Source: Micrococcales bacterium (GTDB taxonomy: Bacteria > Actinomycetota > Actinomycetes > Actinomycetales > Microbacteriaceae). Taken from it: a stretch of DNA of 64,000 bases. Both the position numbers and the translations under genes were made by a program. The stretch spans positions 33,016 to 97,015 of the forward strand of contig JACRGJ010000086.1 of assembly GCA_016212425.1 (NCBI GenBank). The letters are read 5' to 3'. Below are positions 7,465 to 16,784 of the stretch, piece after piece; positions within the stretch are counted from its first letter, which is position 1; each line of letters opens with the position of its first letter. The notes under the pieces are model-generated. The model saw only the letters and a program-made list of their open reading frames with translations, had not been told where the DNA came from and did not search any database.

Positions 7465-7483
7465 GCAACGTCGCCTGAGTGCG

Positions 7484-8887
7484 CTACGGGTGGGTCATCG
7501 ACATGACGTCGAGGGCGCGGTCCAGCTGCTCCTCGGTGAGTTCCCCTCGCTCCACGAATCCGAGCCGGAGCGTCGCCTCGCGCACGGTGATGCCCTCCGC
7601 GACCGCCGCCTTCGCGATCTTCGCCGCGCTCTCGTAGCCGATCAGCTTGTTCAGGGGAGTCACGATCGAGGGGGACGACTCGGCCAGGGACCGGGCGCGG
7701 TCGAGGTTCGCCGAGAGGCCGACCACGGCCTTGTCCGCCAGCGCCCGAGACGAGTTCGCGAGCAGGCGGATCGACTCCAGCAGCGCCGTACCCATCACCG
7801 GGATCGCCACATTGAGCTCGAAGGCGCCGGAGGCCCCCGCCCAGGCGATGGTCTGGTCGTTGCCGACCACCCGGGCGCAGACCATGAGCACCGCCTCGGG
7901 GATGACCGGGTTCACCTTGCCGGGCATGATCGAGGAACCGGGCTGCAGGTCGGGGATGTGCAGCTCGCCGAGCCCGGTGTTCGGACCGGACCCCATCCAG
8001 CGCAGGTCGTTGCAGATTTTGGTCAGCGACACCGCGATCACCTTGAGGGCCCCGGAGGCCTCCACGAGCCCGTCGCGGGCGCCCTGGGCCTCGAAGTGAT
8101 CCAGGGCCTCGGTGATCGGAAGCCCCGAGTCCTCGGCGAGAACCGCGATGACCCGCTGCGGGAACCCCGCGGGCGTGTTGATGCCGGTGCCGGTGGCCGT
8201 GCCGCCGAGCGGCACCTCGGCGACGCGGGGGAGCGCGGAGCGCACCCGCTCGACCCCGAGCCGCACCTGCCGGGCGTACCCGCCGAATTCCTGACCGAGG
8301 GTGACCGGCGTGGCATCCATGAGGTGCGTGCGGCCGGACTTCACGGCATCCGCCCACAGCTCCGCCTTATCCTCGAGCGCGTCGGCCAGCTGCTCGAGAG
8401 CCGGGATGAGGTCGTGCAGCAGCGCACCCGTGACCGCCAGGTGCACGGAGGTGGGGAACACGTCGTTCGAGGACTGCGACATGTTCACGTGATCGTTGGG
8501 GTGCACGTCGCGCCCGAGCCCGCGGGTCGCGAGCGTCGCGAGCACCTCGTTCATGTTCATATTCGAGGAGGTGCCCGACCCGGTCTGGTACACGTCGACA
8601 GGGAACTGGTCGAGGTGGGCGCCGCCGACGATCGCATCGGCGGCATCGACGATCGACTGCGCGATGTCCGCGTCGAGGATGCCGAGATCGCGGTTCACGG
8701 TCGCTGCGGCCCGCTTGATGCGGGCCAGGGCGATCACCTGAGCGGCCTCGAGCCCCTGCCCGGAGATGGGGAAGTTCTCGACGGCGCGCTGCGTCTGCGC
8801 CCGGTAGAGCGCCGACGCGGGGACCCGCACCTCGCCCATCGTGTCGTGCTCGATGCGGTAGTCGCCGGAGGCGGTGTCGGGGCTCAC
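7484..8887 (-). CDS. fumC: class II fumarate hydratase
   Basis: A 467-residue homotetrameric fumarase of the aspartase/fumarase superfamily that converts fumarate to malate in the citric acid cycle. The family signature [11 protein letters not shown] is present near residue 315-325, as are [14 protein letters not shown] near 104 and [17 protein letters not shown] near 190, the active-site regions. Length is that of the family. The start is GTG 8887 with a GGAAGG-like site about 10 nt upstream. It is the last gene of a minus-strand series xseA-xseB-DUF4245-carbonic anhydrase-fumC, a neighbourhood conserved in many actinobacteria. Confidence 0.97.
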   Translation of the reverse strand: MSPDTASGDYRIEHDTMGEVRVPASALYRAQTQRAVENFPISGQGLEAAQVIALARIKRAAATVNRDLGILDADIAQSIVDAADAIVGGAHLDQFPVDVYQTGSGTSSNMNMNEVLATLATRGLGRDVHPNDHVNMSQSSNDVFPTSVHLAVTGALLHDLIPALEQLADALEDKAELWADAVKSGRTHLMDATPVTLGQEFGGYARQVRLGVERVRSALPRVAEVPLGGTATGTGINTPAGFPQRVIAVLAEDSGLPITEALDHFEAQGARDGLVEASGALKVIAVSLTKICNDLRWMGSGPNTGLGELHIPDLQPGSSIMPGKVNPVIPEAVLMVCARVVGNDQTIAWAGASGAFELNVAIPVMGTALLESIRLLANSSRALADKAVVGLSANLDRARSLAESSPSIVTPLNKLIGYESAAKIAKAAVAEGITVREATLRLGFVERGELTEEQLDRALDVMSMTHP

Positions 8888-8914
8888 GGGGCGTGCCTTC
8901 CTGGTGGTGCGCGG

Positions 8915-8946
8915 ATGCGGGGGCGGTGGGATGCGGGGGCGGTGGG
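8915..8946 (+). repeat. tandem 16-bp duplication upstream of fumC
   Basis: ATGCGGGGGCGGTGGG occurs twice head to tail at 8915-8930 and 8931-8946, in the 92-bp gap between the carbonic anhydrase and fumC genes. Confidence 0.9.
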
Positions 8947-8979
8947 CCGGGTCGGCCTGTACTGAGCCGGCGCGCGGCG

Positions 8980-9609
8980 TCAGGCCGTGCTGACCCCGAC
9001 CGCGATGCGCGGCTCGACCGCGCCGTCGGCGAGGTGGTAGACCGCCCCGACCACCGCCAGGGTACCGGCGGCCACTCCGTCGGCGACGATCTCCGAGTCG
9101 CGCAGCAGCGCGCCCACCGTGTCCTGCAGGTGCCGGGCGCCGGCGGCGACCGCATCCGCCCTGTCCGCCGCGGGCACGGCGCGCACGGCGACACGGATCG
9201 GCTCGATCAGCTCCGCGATATGCACCGGCAGGGCCGGCGCATCCGCGCCCTCCGCCGCCACCGCGGAGGCGACCGCTCCGCAGGCGTCATGCGCGAGCAC
9301 GACGACGAGGGGCACCCCGAGCACCGCGACCGCGTACTCGATCGATCCGAGAGCGTCGGGGGAGAGCACCTGCCCGGCGTTGCGCACCACGAACAGGTCG
9401 CCCAGGCCCTGGTCGAAGAGCAGCTCCGCGCTCGCGCGCGAATCGCTGCACCCGAGGACGGCGGCGTGCGGCGCCTGACCCGAGGCGACGCCTGCCCTGC
9501 GGGTGCCGTCCTGCCGCGGATGCTCGGGCGAGCCCGTCCGGAAGCGCGCGTTGCCCTCGGCGAGCTCCGCCCAGGCGTCGGCGGGGACGGTCGCCAGGCG
9601 ATCGGTCAT
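8980..9609 (-). CDS. beta-class carbonic anhydrase
   Basis: A 209-residue zinc enzyme interconverting CO2 and bicarbonate in the cytoplasm. The beta-class zinc site is intact: C54 and D56-R58 in LGCSDSRAS, then H107 and C110 in [10 protein letters not shown] 9609 is preceded on the minus strand by GGAGGAG, and its ATGA overlaps the stop of the DUF4245 gene by 4 nt, so the two are translationally coupled. A frame upstream of the ATG stays open but resembles nothing. Its place in front of fumC may supply bicarbonate for anaplerotic carboxylation (inference). Confidence 0.95.
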   Translation of the reverse strand: MTDRLATVPADAWAELAEGNARFRTGSPEHPRQDGTRRAGVASGQAPHAAVLGCSDSRASAELLFDQGLGDLFVVRNAGQVLSPDALGSIEYAVAVLGVPLVVVLAHDACGAVASAVAAEGADAPALPVHIAELIEPIRVAVRAVPAADRADAVAAGARHLQDTVGALLRDSEIVADGVAAGTLAVVGAVYHLADGAVEPRIAVGVSTA

Positions 9610-10256
9610 GGACTCCTCCGGGAATCGGTGGCGACGGCCGTCGCCAGGGTGCGGAACTCGCCCGTCGAGGCGGTGCCGGACAGCACCACCCGCGATCCGT
9701 TCAGCTCGGCCGCCAGGGCGTAGGCCAGGTTGCCGGGATCGTCGGCGTCGCGACGGTCGTACACCGTCCAGTCCACCCCGGCGATCGTCACGGCGCCGGT
9801 CGCCCGGGTCTTGCCGAGCCGGTCGGCGACCCAGGCATCCGTCCCGCGGATCCCTTGCGCCAGCGCCGCGTACTGCTTCGCCGGGGTCACCCACCCGACA
9901 TCCCAGACGGGCACGCCGTCCGCGGGGTCCCCGTTCCACTCCGCCCGGTTCGCCGCCCAGCCGTCGGAGAGCCGCGGGACCAGAAGGGGCCGCGGCGAAT
10001 CCTGCTGCGCCTGATCGGCTACCGCGCGCCAGTCGACCGGCTCGACCAGGCTCTGCCGATCGGGACGCACGACCACGATGACGAGGAACGCGACGACGGC
10101 GAGCGAGGCGACCAGCGCGATGACCAGGTTGAACGCCGTCTGGTTGGCGCGTCGCTGCCGCCGCGACTCGGCCTTCCGGTCCGCGGCCTCCTGCGGGGAC
10201 TCGGGCCGTCCGAGCTCCGCGACGATGCGCCGGTCGTCGGGACGGGGACCGCTCAC
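9606..10256 (-). CDS. DUF4245 family membrane protein
   Basis: A 216-residue protein with a charged Arg/Glu/Gln-rich cytoplasmic N-terminus, one transmembrane helix at about 42-64 and an extracytoplasmic domain of about 150 residues. This is the DUF4245 arrangement, an uncharacterised actinobacterial family repeatedly found beside xseA/xseB. The GTG at 10256 was chosen because it overlaps the xseB stop as GTGA; the frame is open further upstream only through the xseB repeat region. It ends in an ATGA overlap with the carbonic anhydrase gene. Confidence 0.88.
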   Translation of the reverse strand: MSGPRPDDRRIVAELGRPESPQEAADRKAESRRQRRANQTAFNLVIALVASLAVVAFLVIVVVRPDRQSLVEPVDWRAVADQAQQDSPRPLLVPRLSDGWAANRAEWNGDPADGVPVWDVGWVTPAKQYAALAQGIRGTDAWVADRLGKTRATGAVTIAGVDWTVYDRRDADDPGNLAYALAAELNGSRVVLSGTASTGEFRTLATAVATDSRRSP

Positions 10257-10594
10257 CGCTCCGCCGCGGGATCCGGCGCGCCGCTTCGCGCCGCGCCGCC
10301 CGGCTCCGACGCGCCGCTCCGCGCCGCGCCGGGCTGTTCTGACGCGCCGCTTCGCGCCGCGCCGGGCTGTTCTGACGCGCCGCTCCGCGCCGCGTCCAAA
10401 CGCGCTTTCGCCCCGATCAGCCACTCCTCGCAGCGCCGGGCGAGGGCCTCGCCGCGCTCCCAGAGAGCCAGGGACTCCTCGAGCGTCGGCGACCCCTGCT
10501 CGAGCGCCGTCACCACCCGCACCAGCTCGTCGCGGGCCTGCTCGTAACCGAGCCCGGCCACCTCGGCCGGGGGCGTCTCGGGAGCGGTCTGCAC
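10253..10594 (-). CDS. xseB: exodeoxyribonuclease VII small subunit with repeat tail
   Basis: The first 75 or so residues are a normal Xse[34 protein letters not shown] and [17 protein letters not shown], forming the two-helix hairpin that binds XseA. The usual length is about 80 residues, but here the protein has 113, because the C-terminus carries three copies of the 11-residue unit [11 protein letters not shown] (the third diverged) and a partial fourth. The tail is probably disordered. It lies 9 bp downstream of xseA and overlaps DUF4245 by 4 nt. Confidence 0.93.
   Translation of the reverse strand: MQTAPETPPAEVAGLGYEQARDELVRVVTALEQGSPTLEESLALWERGEALARRCEEWLIGAKARLDAARSGASEQPGAARSGASEQPGAARSGASEPGGAARSGAPDPAAER
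10275..10395 (-). repeat. 33-bp tandem repeats in the 3' end of xseB
   Basis: Four units begin at 10275, 10308, 10341 and 10374 (the last truncated). The units at 10308 and 10341 differ by a single base (CTCC versus TTCG context); the others are more diverged. Each full unit encodes 11 residues, so copy-number change keeps the xseB frame open. The high identity points to recent expansion. Confidence 0.92.
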
Positions 10595-10603
10595 GGGCCG
10601 ATC

Positions 10604-11902
10604 CTACCGGCGTCCGCCGTCATCCTCGGGGGTTCCGACCGCCTCCGCGCTTCCCGCTGCGACCGCCGTGAGGGCACCGTCGGCGACCGTGATCCGCAGC
10701 GGCGTCCCCTCGGACGCCTCCGTGACGGAGCGCACCGCGCGCCCGTCCGGCAACTGGGCGATCGCGTACCCCCGCTCGAGCGTGCGGCGCGGGCTCAGGG
10801 AGCGCAGCTGTCCGGTCAGCTCGGCGACCGCGAGATGCGAGCGCTCGAGGCGATGCTCCATCAGCTCGCTCCCGCGGGCGACCCAGCGGGTGAGCTCCTC
10901 CGCGCGATCGTCGACGATCCGCCCCGGGTCGGCCAGCACCGGGCGCGACCGCAGTGACGACATCAGTTCGATCTGCGCCGAGACGAGGTGCAGCATCCGC
11001 ACGTCGAGCCGGCTGCGAACCTGCCCGATGCGCGACAGCTCGTCGGCCACATCCGGGACCACGCGCTTCGCGGCATCCGTCGGCGTCGACGCGCGCAGGT
11101 CGGCGACCTCGTCGAGCAGCGGACGGTCGTTCTCGTGCCCGACCGCACTCACCAGCGGGGTGCCGCACGCCGCCGCCGCGCGCACCAGCTGCTCGTCGCT
11201 GAAGACCAGCAGGTTCTGGAAGTCCCCGCCGCCGCGCGCCACGATGATGACCTCGACGGCCGGATCGGCGTCCAGCTCGCGGATGCCGGCCGCCACGTCG
11301 CCGGCGGCGCGCTCGCCCTGCACCGCCGCGTGACGGACGCGGAAGCGGACGTTCGGCCAGCGCAGCTGGGCGTTGCGGAGCACGTCCTTCTCGGCATCCG
11401 AATCCTTGCCGGTGACCAGCCCGATGCATCGCGGCAGGAACGGCAGCGGCCGTTTCCGCTCCGGCGCGAACAGGCCCTCGGCGGCGAGGCTGCGGCGCAG
11501 CCGCTCGAGCCGCTCGAGGAGGTCGCCCAGGCCGACGTGGCGCAGCTGGTAGACGAGCATGCTCAGCGAGCCCGCCTTCAGCCAGTAGTCCGGCTTGATC
11601 AGGGCGAGCACCCGGTCGCCCTGGGAGAACTCGCCGTCGATCCGGGCGAGGGTCGAGCCCCACGCGGTGATCGAGACGGTCACGTCGCGCTCGAGATCCT
11701 TGAGCTTGCCGTAGGCGGTGCCGCCGCGCAGATTCCACTGCGTCAGCTCGCCCTCGACCCACACCGTGCCGAGCCGGTCGATCCAGCCCTTGAGCTTCGT
11801 GGACAGCTCGCTCACGCCCCACGGGGCATCGGGCGTGGACGGCGGCCCGCCGGTGCGGGCAGCGGATGCGGTGCTCGCTGCCACGCCGACCGGATCCGTC
11901 AC
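10604..11902 (-). CDS. xseA: exodeoxyribonuclease VII large subunit
   Basis: A 432-residue catalytic subunit of exonuclease VII, which degrades single-stranded DNA from both ends. The N-terminal OB domain (about 27-125, with WVEGELTQWNLRGG) is followed by the catalytic region with the conserved VARGGGDFQNLLVFSDE and SAVGHENDRPLLDEVADLRA stretches, a long coiled coil, and a C-terminal domain. GTG 11902 follows TAGCCT by 6 nt without a ribosome binding site, so the message appears leaderless. The promoter is back-to-back with that of the MOSC gene. It heads the xseA-xseB-DUF4245-carbonic anhydrase chain. Confidence 0.97.
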   Translation of the reverse strand: MTDPVGVAASTASAARTGGPPSTPDAPWGVSELSTKLKGWIDRLGTVWVEGELTQWNLRGGTAYGKLKDLERDVTVSITAWGSTLARIDGEFSQGDRVLALIKPDYWLKAGSLSMLVYQLRHVGLGDLLERLERLRRSLAAEGLFAPERKRPLPFLPRCIGLVTGKDSDAEKDVLRNAQLRWPNVRFRVRHAAVQGERAAGDVAAGIRELDADPAVEVIIVARGGGDFQNLLVFSDEQLVRAAAACGTPLVSAVGHENDRPLLDEVADLRASTPTDAAKRVVPDVADELSRIGQVRSRLDVRMLHLVSAQIELMSSLRSRPVLADPGRIVDDRAEELTRWVARGSELMEHRLERSHLAVAELTGQLRSLSPRRTLERGYAIAQLPDGRAVRSVTEASEGTPLRITVADGALTAVAAGSAEAVGTPEDDGGRR

Positions 11903-11914
11903 GCGGCCAGGCTA
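11900..11914 (-). promoter_or_regulatory. leaderless promoter of xseA
   Basis: TAGCCT (11909-11914, minus strand), 6-nt spacer GGCCGC, GTG at 11902. Confidence 0.62.
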
Positions 11915-11972
11915 GGCCACGCGCCGGACACCGGCCGCCCGCGCCGGCCGCCCGCGCCGGCGGGTGCGTCGG

Positions 11973-11987
11973 TACCGTGTGCGGATG
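11973..11987 (+). promoter_or_regulatory. leaderless promoter of the MOSC gene
   Basis: TACCGT (11973-11978), 6-nt spacer, ATG at 11985. It is divergent from the xseA promoter 59 bp away. Confidence 0.62.
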
Positions 11988-12674
11988 GGCGTGCTCGAAT
12001 CGGTCAACATCGCGGTCGCGGCGCCGAACCCGCACAAGACCGCCGGGCGCACCGGGATCGACAAGCGAGCGCAGCCCGGCCTCGTCGCGGTGCGCGACCC
12101 GGGGCCGAAGGGCACGGGCCTGGGCAGCGGGCTGGTCGGGGACGTGATCGGCGACACCGAGAACCACGGCGGCACCGACCAGGCGGTGTACGCCGTCGCC
12201 CGTGAGGTCCTCGACGAGTGGGAGGGACGGCTGGAGCGTCTCCTCCCGGACGGGTCCTTCGGCGAGAACCTGACCACCCGCGGCATCGACGTCGACGGTG
12301 CACTGATCGGGGAGCGCTGGCGGGTCGGCGACGCCGTGGAGCTGGTCGTGACCAGTCCGCGGATCCCCTGCGTCACCTTCCGCCACCACATCGACCGCCC
12401 CGGCTGGCTGAAGACCTTCACCGCGGATGTGCGCCCCGGCGCGTACCTCGCGGTCGCGGCGCCCGGTGGGATCAGGGCCGGGGACGAGATCCGGGTGCTC
12501 CACCGACCCGGTCACGGCGTGACCGTGGCTCAGCTGTTCCGCGCCCTCACGACGGAGAAGCACCGGCTGCCCGGACTGGTCGAGCGGCTCGGCGGCGACG
12601 CGGTCGCCGAGCTGGTCCAGACCGTCGCCGCGGAGGCGGGGCGCGCCCAGCCCGCACCGCAGGGGCGCCCGTAG
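11985..12674 (+). CDS. MOSC domain protein (YiiM-like)
   Basis: A 229-residue protein of the MOSC fold, related to the C-terminal domain of molybdenum cofactor sulfurase and to YiiM. The motif NHGGTDQAVYAV near 60-72 and the conserved cysteine in RIPCVTF near 129 are the signature and the presumed sulfur- or ligand-carrying residue. YiiM-type proteins act in reduction of N-hydroxylated compounds (established for E. coli YiiM); no molybdenum gene is near. ATG 11985 is fixed by the leaderless promoter. The TAG stop (12672-12674) forms the start of the ispH -10 element. Confidence 0.88.
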   Translation: MGVLESVNIAVAAPNPHKTAGRTGIDKRAQPGLVAVRDPGPKGTGLGSGLVGDVIGDTENHGGTDQAVYAVAREVLDEWEGRLERLLPDGSFGENLTTRGIDVDGALIGERWRVGDAVELVVTSPRIPCVTFRHHIDRPGWLKTFTADVRPGAYLAVAAPGGIRAGDEIRVLHRPGHGVTVAQLFRALTTEKHRLPGLVERLGGDAVAELVQTVAAEAGRAQPAPQGRP

Positions 12675-12686
12675 GATCCGAGGGTG
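12672..12686 (+). promoter_or_regulatory. leaderless promoter of ispH sharing the MOSC stop codon
   Basis: TAGGAT (12672-12677), 6-nt spacer CCGAGG, GTG at 12684. The TAG is also the stop codon of the preceding MOSC gene. Confidence 0.65.
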
Positions 12687-13754
12687 TCCGGCATCACCAA
12701 CGGCGCGCTCACTCTCGATGCGCCGCGCGCCCCGCGCGCCAGCGGGCGCCTCCGCGACCTCCCCGCGCCGGGCGCCAAGCGCATCCTGCTGGCCTCGCCG
12801 CGCGGCTACTGCGCCGGGGTCGACCGTGCCGTGATCGCCGTCGAGAAAGCGATCGAGCACTTCGGCGCACCGGTGTACGTGCGCAAGCAGATCGTGCACA
12901 ACGTCCACGTCGTGAGCGAGCTCGAGCAGCGCGGAGCGGTGTTCGTCGACGAGGTCGACGAGGTGCCCGAGGGTGCACACCTGGTGTTCAGCGCGCACGG
13001 AGTCTCTCCGGCCGTGAAGCGGGCGGCAGCCGACCGGCGCCTCGAGGCGATCGACGCGACCTGTCCGCTCGTGACGAAGGTGCATCGGGAGGCGACCCGC
13101 TTCGCGAAGCAGGAGGCCACCATCCTGCTCATCGGGCATGCCGGTCACGAAGAGGTCGAGGGAACCATGGGCCACGCCCCCGAGCGCACGATCCTCGTGA
13201 ACGGACCTGACGACGTCGACGCGATCGTGGTGCCGGAGGAGGGCGAGCTGGTCTGGATCTCGCAGACCACGCTCTCGGTCGACGAGACGATGGACACCGT
13301 CCGCCGCCTGCGCGAGCGGTTCCCGCGGCTGCAGGATCCGCCCTCGGACGACATCTGCTACGCCACCCAGAATCGCCAGGTGGCGATCAAGAAGGTCGCC
13401 CCGGAGGCCGACCTCGTCATCGTGGTCGGATCGGCCAACAGCTCCAACAGCGTCCGCCTGGTCGAGGTCGCCCTCGAGCACGGCGCGAGGGCCGCCTACC
13501 GCGTCGACTACGCGGAGGAGATCCGCCAGGAATGGCTCGACGGCGTCGCCTCCATCGGCGTCTCCAGCGGAGCGTCGGTGCCCGAGGTGCTGGTGCAGGA
13601 GGTGCTGGCCGACCTCGCGGATGCCGGGTACGGCGAGGTGCGGGAGGTGCGCACGGCGGAGGAGGATCTGATGTTCTCGCTGCCGAAGGAGTTGCGTCGC
13701 ACCGCGGAGGGCGCCGCCGAGGTCCGCGCGCTCGGCGGCCGGATCCGCTCGTGA
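12684..13754 (+). CDS. ispH: 4-hydroxy-3-methylbut-2-enyl diphosphate reductase
   Basis: A 356-residue iron-sulfur enzyme that makes IPP and DMAPP in the last step of the MEP pathway. The three cysteines that hold the 4Fe-4S cluster are C43 ([10 protein letters not shown]), C127 (DATCPLVTK) and C225 ([11 protein letters not shown]). An N-terminal tail of about 30 residues precedes the core. The GTG start follows TAGGAT by 6 nt, so the message is predicted to be leaderless. The stop overlaps the next gene as GTGA. The products feed prenyl synthases such as the cis-prenyl transferase earlier in the window. Confidence 0.97.
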   Translation: MSGITNGALTLDAPRAPRASGRLRDLPAPGAKRILLASPRGYCAGVDRAVIAVEKAIEHFGAPVYVRKQIVHNVHVVSELEQRGAVFVDEVDEVPEGAHLVFSAHGVSPAVKRAAADRRLEAIDATCPLVTKVHREATRFAKQEATILLIGHAGHEEVEGTMGHAPERTILVNGPDDVDAIVVPEEGELVWISQTTLSVDETMDTVRRLRERFPRLQDPPSDDICYATQNRQVAIKKVAPEADLVIVVGSANSSNSVRLVEVALEHGARAAYRVDYAEEIRQEWLDGVASIGVSSGASVPEVLVQEVLADLADAGYGEVREVRTAEEDLMFSLPKELRRTAEGAAEVRALGGRIRS

Positions 13755-14287
13755 GCCAGTCCGCCGATCCCTCAGACCCACGACCGCGCCCGGACTTCGG
13801 GGAGTACGCCAGCCCGGAGGAGGTCGCCCGGATCACGGGTCGCCCCGTCGGCGCGGACCCGGTGCCGCCCCCCGCCGCGGCGGACCCCGCATCCGGGGCA
13901 AGCCCGATCACTCCGCCGGGCCGCGCCGCGCCCCTGTGGGATCGCGCCCTCACGGTGACGCTGTTCGTCGTCGGCGCATGGACGGTGGCGGGCTTCGTGT
14001 TCGACCCGCTCACCTTCTCGACCAGTCTGGAAGCGAGCGCCCGCAGCGCCGGCTTCACCGGCGATGTCGCCGATGCCACCATCGACCAGATCGGCCGCGT
14101 GGTCGGCATCACGCTGCTGGTCGTGTTCGTCGGAGCCCTGGTCGGTGCACTGCTGCTGCGCCCGCGCTTCCGCATCCTGTTCTGGATCCCGCTGAGCGCC
14201 GCGGTCCTCTCGGCGATCGTGCTCCTCGTCGGCCTCTCGATCGCGGTGGCGCACGTGCCGGGGCTGCTGGATCAGCTCACGCGCTGA
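13751..14287 (+). CDS. three-helix membrane protein coupled to ispH
   Basis: A 178-residue protein whose first 55 residues are Pro/Asp-rich and cytoplasmic ([17 protein letters not shown] is the most ordered piece), followed by three hydrophobic helices at about 62-85, 115-137 and 143-170. It resembles uncharacterised Microbacteriaceae membrane proteins of the DUF6264 type, from memory and unchecked. The GTG at 13751 overlaps the ispH stop by 4 nt, so it is coupled to ispH. Nothing in the sequence indicates an enzymatic role. Confidence 0.75.
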   Translation: MSQSADPSDPRPRPDFGEYASPEEVARITGRPVGADPVPPPAAADPASGASPITPPGRAAPLWDRALTVTLFVVGAWTVAGFVFDPLTFSTSLEASARSAGFTGDVADATIDQIGRVVGITLLVVFVGALVGALLLRPRFRILFWIPLSAAVLSAIVLLVGLSIAVAHVPGLLDQLTR

Positions 14288-14361
14288 TACCGGCACCCGA
14301 GCGCGGCCCGGGATGCGATGATGCGGCAGCACCGCAGTTGGCGCGGTCGACGGAGGTGGGC

Positions 14362-15597
14362 ATGCGGGTCGCCGTGCTCCCGCGGGAGGGGGCCGCCTCG
14401 GTCATCACCGGAGCCGTCTCGCGGATGGCGTGGGCTTTCGCGATCGTGCAGATGCTGCTCGTCGTGCCGGTGCTGGTCGAGACGCTCCTGCGGGCCGGCC
14501 GGCCGGAGGCGATCCCGCTGCCGCTCGCCCTCGCCCTCGCGCAGCTCCTCCTCCTCGCCGTGGCAGCCAGGATCGCGCGGCCGTGGGCGGTCCTCGGCTA
14601 CCTCGCCCTGGGCGCTCCTCTGTGCGGCGGATTCCAGCTCGCCGTGATCGCGGCGTTGCCCGGGGCCGTGCCCGACGCACTGTTCCTCGTCAACCGGCCG
14701 GCGGTGGCGCTCATCGGGGTGGGGGTCACCGCCACCTCGACGCTCACGGGCATCGCCTGGGTCGTCCTCGGCTTCAGCGTCTCGGTGGTCACGACGGGCA
14801 TCGTCAGCGTCCTCGCCGGCACCCCGTTCGCCACGGGCTACGCGCCGGCCGTGTTCCTCGGGTCCACCATCGCCGCCTATTCCGGACTCGCGCTCATCCA
14901 GCGTCGGTCGCGCGCGCGAGTGCCGGACTTCGATCAGCTCGAGGCCGAGACGCAGGCGCTCGTCGAGGAGGTGAGCCTCTCGCGGCGCACCTCCGCGGTC
15001 GTGCACGACACGGTGCTCAACGATCTCGCGATCGTGATGAACGGCCCGGACGTCCTGGACGAGCGCACGCGCGCGCGACTCCGGGCCGACCTCGCCACCC
15101 TCACCGGTGCCGAGTGGCTGACGGTGGCGCACGGCATCCGCCCCCCGGACGAGCAGGATGCCCGGGTGCGCAACGCGATCGCGGAGATCATCAGCGACTT
15201 CCAGTGGCGCGGCCTGACGGTGCGCATCTCGGGGGTGAGCAACGGCATCAACCACCTGGACCCGGCTCTCGTCGACGCGATGATCGACGGGATCCGCGCC
15301 GCGCTGGAGAACGTGCTGCGCCACTCCGGCGCCAGCGCGGCGGAGGTGGCCTTCGCCGCGGATGACCGCGCCGTGACCGTGATGGTGGTCGATCACGGTG
15401 ACGGCTTCGATCTCGCCGCCGTCGAGGCGGAGCGGCTCGGGCTGCGGGAGTCGATCGTGCGCCGGGTGGTGGACGCGGGCGGATCGGTGCGGGTCTGGTC
15501 CAGCCCGGGCTCGGGCACCTCGGTAATCATGGCGGGTCCGATCCAGTCGATCATCCTGCGCGATGACGGCGGGCTCGAGCAGGGAGGACGCCGATGA
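14362..15597 (+). CDS. membrane sensor histidine kinase
   Basis: A 411-residue protein with about five to six transmembrane helices in residues 15-190, a short coiled linker, a degenerate H-box RTSAVVHDTVLNDLAIV near 212-228 and a HATPase_c domain with N-box ENVLRHSGAS near 315, G1 VVDHGDGFD and G2 SPGSGTSVIM. The HDTVLN form belongs to the actinobacterial LiaS/DesK-like kinase branch. ATG 14362 has a GGAGGTGG site. The next gene starts in an ATGA overlap, and no response regulator gene is next to the pair, so its partner must be elsewhere. Confidence 0.82.
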   Translation: MRVAVLPREGAASVITGAVSRMAWAFAIVQMLLVVPVLVETLLRAGRPEAIPLPLALALAQLLLLAVAARIARPWAVLGYLALGAPLCGGFQLAVIAALPGAVPDALFLVNRPAVALIGVGVTATSTLTGIAWVVLGFSVSVVTTGIVSVLAGTPFATGYAPAVFLGSTIAAYSGLALIQRRSRARVPDFDQLEAETQALVEEVSLSRRTSAVVHDTVLNDLAIVMNGPDVLDERTRARLRADLATLTGAEWLTVAHGIRPPDEQDARVRNAIAEIISDFQWRGLTVRISGVSNGINHLDPALVDAMIDGIRAALENVLRHSGASAAEVAFAADDRAVTVMVVDHGDGFDLAAVEAERLGLRESIVRRVVDAGGSVRVWSSPGSGTSVIMAGPIQSIILRDDGGLEQGGRR

Positions 15598-16778
15598 GCA
15601 GAGGCCTGGTCCCGATCTCGCCGCGGCAGATCGACCCGCTCGGCTGGATCACCGGACCCCTGGTACCGCTGGCCTTCGCGGGGCTGACCACCCTTTACGC
15701 CCTCCGGTCGATCGTGATGGAGCAGGGGCGGGGCTCGCCGGTGCTCCAGGGAGCCGCCGTCGTCGGGTTCGTCACCGCCCTCGTGCTGCTCCACGCGGCC
15801 GGGCGCGGTCTGCGCGGGGCGGTGGGTCTGGGGGCCGCCCTCAGCGCGGCGGCGATCGGCACGCTGTCGCTTCTGGTGTCGGCGGTCGGCTACGCCGGGA
15901 GCGAGTTCGCCATACAGCTGTGGTGGGCGCCGATCTCGCTGGCCCTGGTGTTCGCGGCGCTCGCGCCGAACCTCCCTGCGGCCCGGGTGCTCGCCGTCGG
16001 CGGGGTCACCAGCGCCGCGTGCATCCCGGTGGCGACAGCGCTCCTCGCGCCCGGCATCCGCGTGTGGGGTCCCGTCTCGGTCGCGGTGATCGTGGGCACG
16101 CCGCTTCTGGGCGGCACGGTGCTCGCGGCGATCTTCTCCCGGTATGTGGTGCGCAGGATGCAGCGGCTGCTGGAGGCGCGGTCGCAGAACGTGATCGTTC
16201 CCCGGCCCGCGGTCGATGCCAGGGCGGAGACGCTCGAGCGGGCCCGTCTCGCGGCGCTGACCGCGCGTGCGGTGCCGTTCCTCGAGGAGCTCATCCGGCG
16301 CGGCGAGATCCGGACCGCGGATCGCGCCCTGGCCGGCCAGTTGGCGCGCCGCCTGCGCGACGACCTCGTGACCCAGGCGGCCGGCAGCTGGATCGACCGG
16401 CTCGACACCGCCTCCCGGCTGGTCGTGGTCGACCCCGACCGGCGGGCTGATGCGCTGCGGCCGCCGCAGCGGACGGCACTGCGGGCGCTCATCACGGCCC
16501 TGCTCACCTCGCCCTCGATCGACGCGGAGTCGTTGCTCGTCGAGTTGCGCGCCGGAGCGGACGGCGCCACGGCCGTCGGGATCACCGTCGACGCCGAGCT
16601 ACCCGAGGGCCGCAGGATGATGTTCCTGGCGCCCTCGATGCTGACTCTCGAGATGACGGCCGATGACCTGACGTGGGTGAACGACGAGTTCCTCCGAGTG
16701 AGATTCCGGTTCCCCCCCGAATCGAAGCCGGTGCCCGGCACGGAACCGAGGCGTCGGCCGCGCCGGACGAGGGAGTGA
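15594..16778 (+). CDS. kinase-like membrane protein without ATP-binding motifs
   Basis: A 394-residue protein with about six transmembrane helices in residues 20-185 and a cytoplasmic domain of about 200 residues. The domain layout parallels the kinase upstream, but no conserved H-box, N-box or glycine-rich ATP lid can be seen, so it may be a degenerate kinase or a partner subunit (inference). Its ATG overlaps the kinase stop as ATGA and has GGAGGAC upstream, implying balanced synthesis of the two proteins. The C-terminus is Arg/Pro-rich. It converges on fba with a 6-bp gap. Confidence 0.7.
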   Translation: MSRGLVPISPRQIDPLGWITGPLVPLAFAGLTTLYALRSIVMEQGRGSPVLQGAAVVGFVTALVLLHAAGRGLRGAVGLGAALSAAAIGTLSLLVSAVGYAGSEFAIQLWWAPISLALVFAALAPNLPAARVLAVGGVTSAACIPVATALLAPGIRVWGPVSVAVIVGTPLLGGTVLAAIFSRYVVRRMQRLLEARSQNVIVPRPAVDARAETLERARLAALTARAVPFLEELIRRGEIRTADRALAGQLARRLRDDLVTQAAGSWIDRLDTASRLVVVDPDRRADALRPPQRTALRALITALLTSPSIDAESLLVELRAGADGATAVGITVDAELPEGRRMMFLAPSMLTLEMTADDLTWVNDEFLRVRFRFPPESKPVPGTEPRRRPRRTRE

Positions 16779-16784
16779 CCCGCC

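Noticed and set aside
10620..13781. A very long open frame on the minus strand across xseA, MOSC and ispH
   Set aside because: It is antisense to or out of frame with three clear genes, its Arg/Gly/Ala-rich sequence shows no family motif, and such frames are expected where third codon positions are nearly always G or C.
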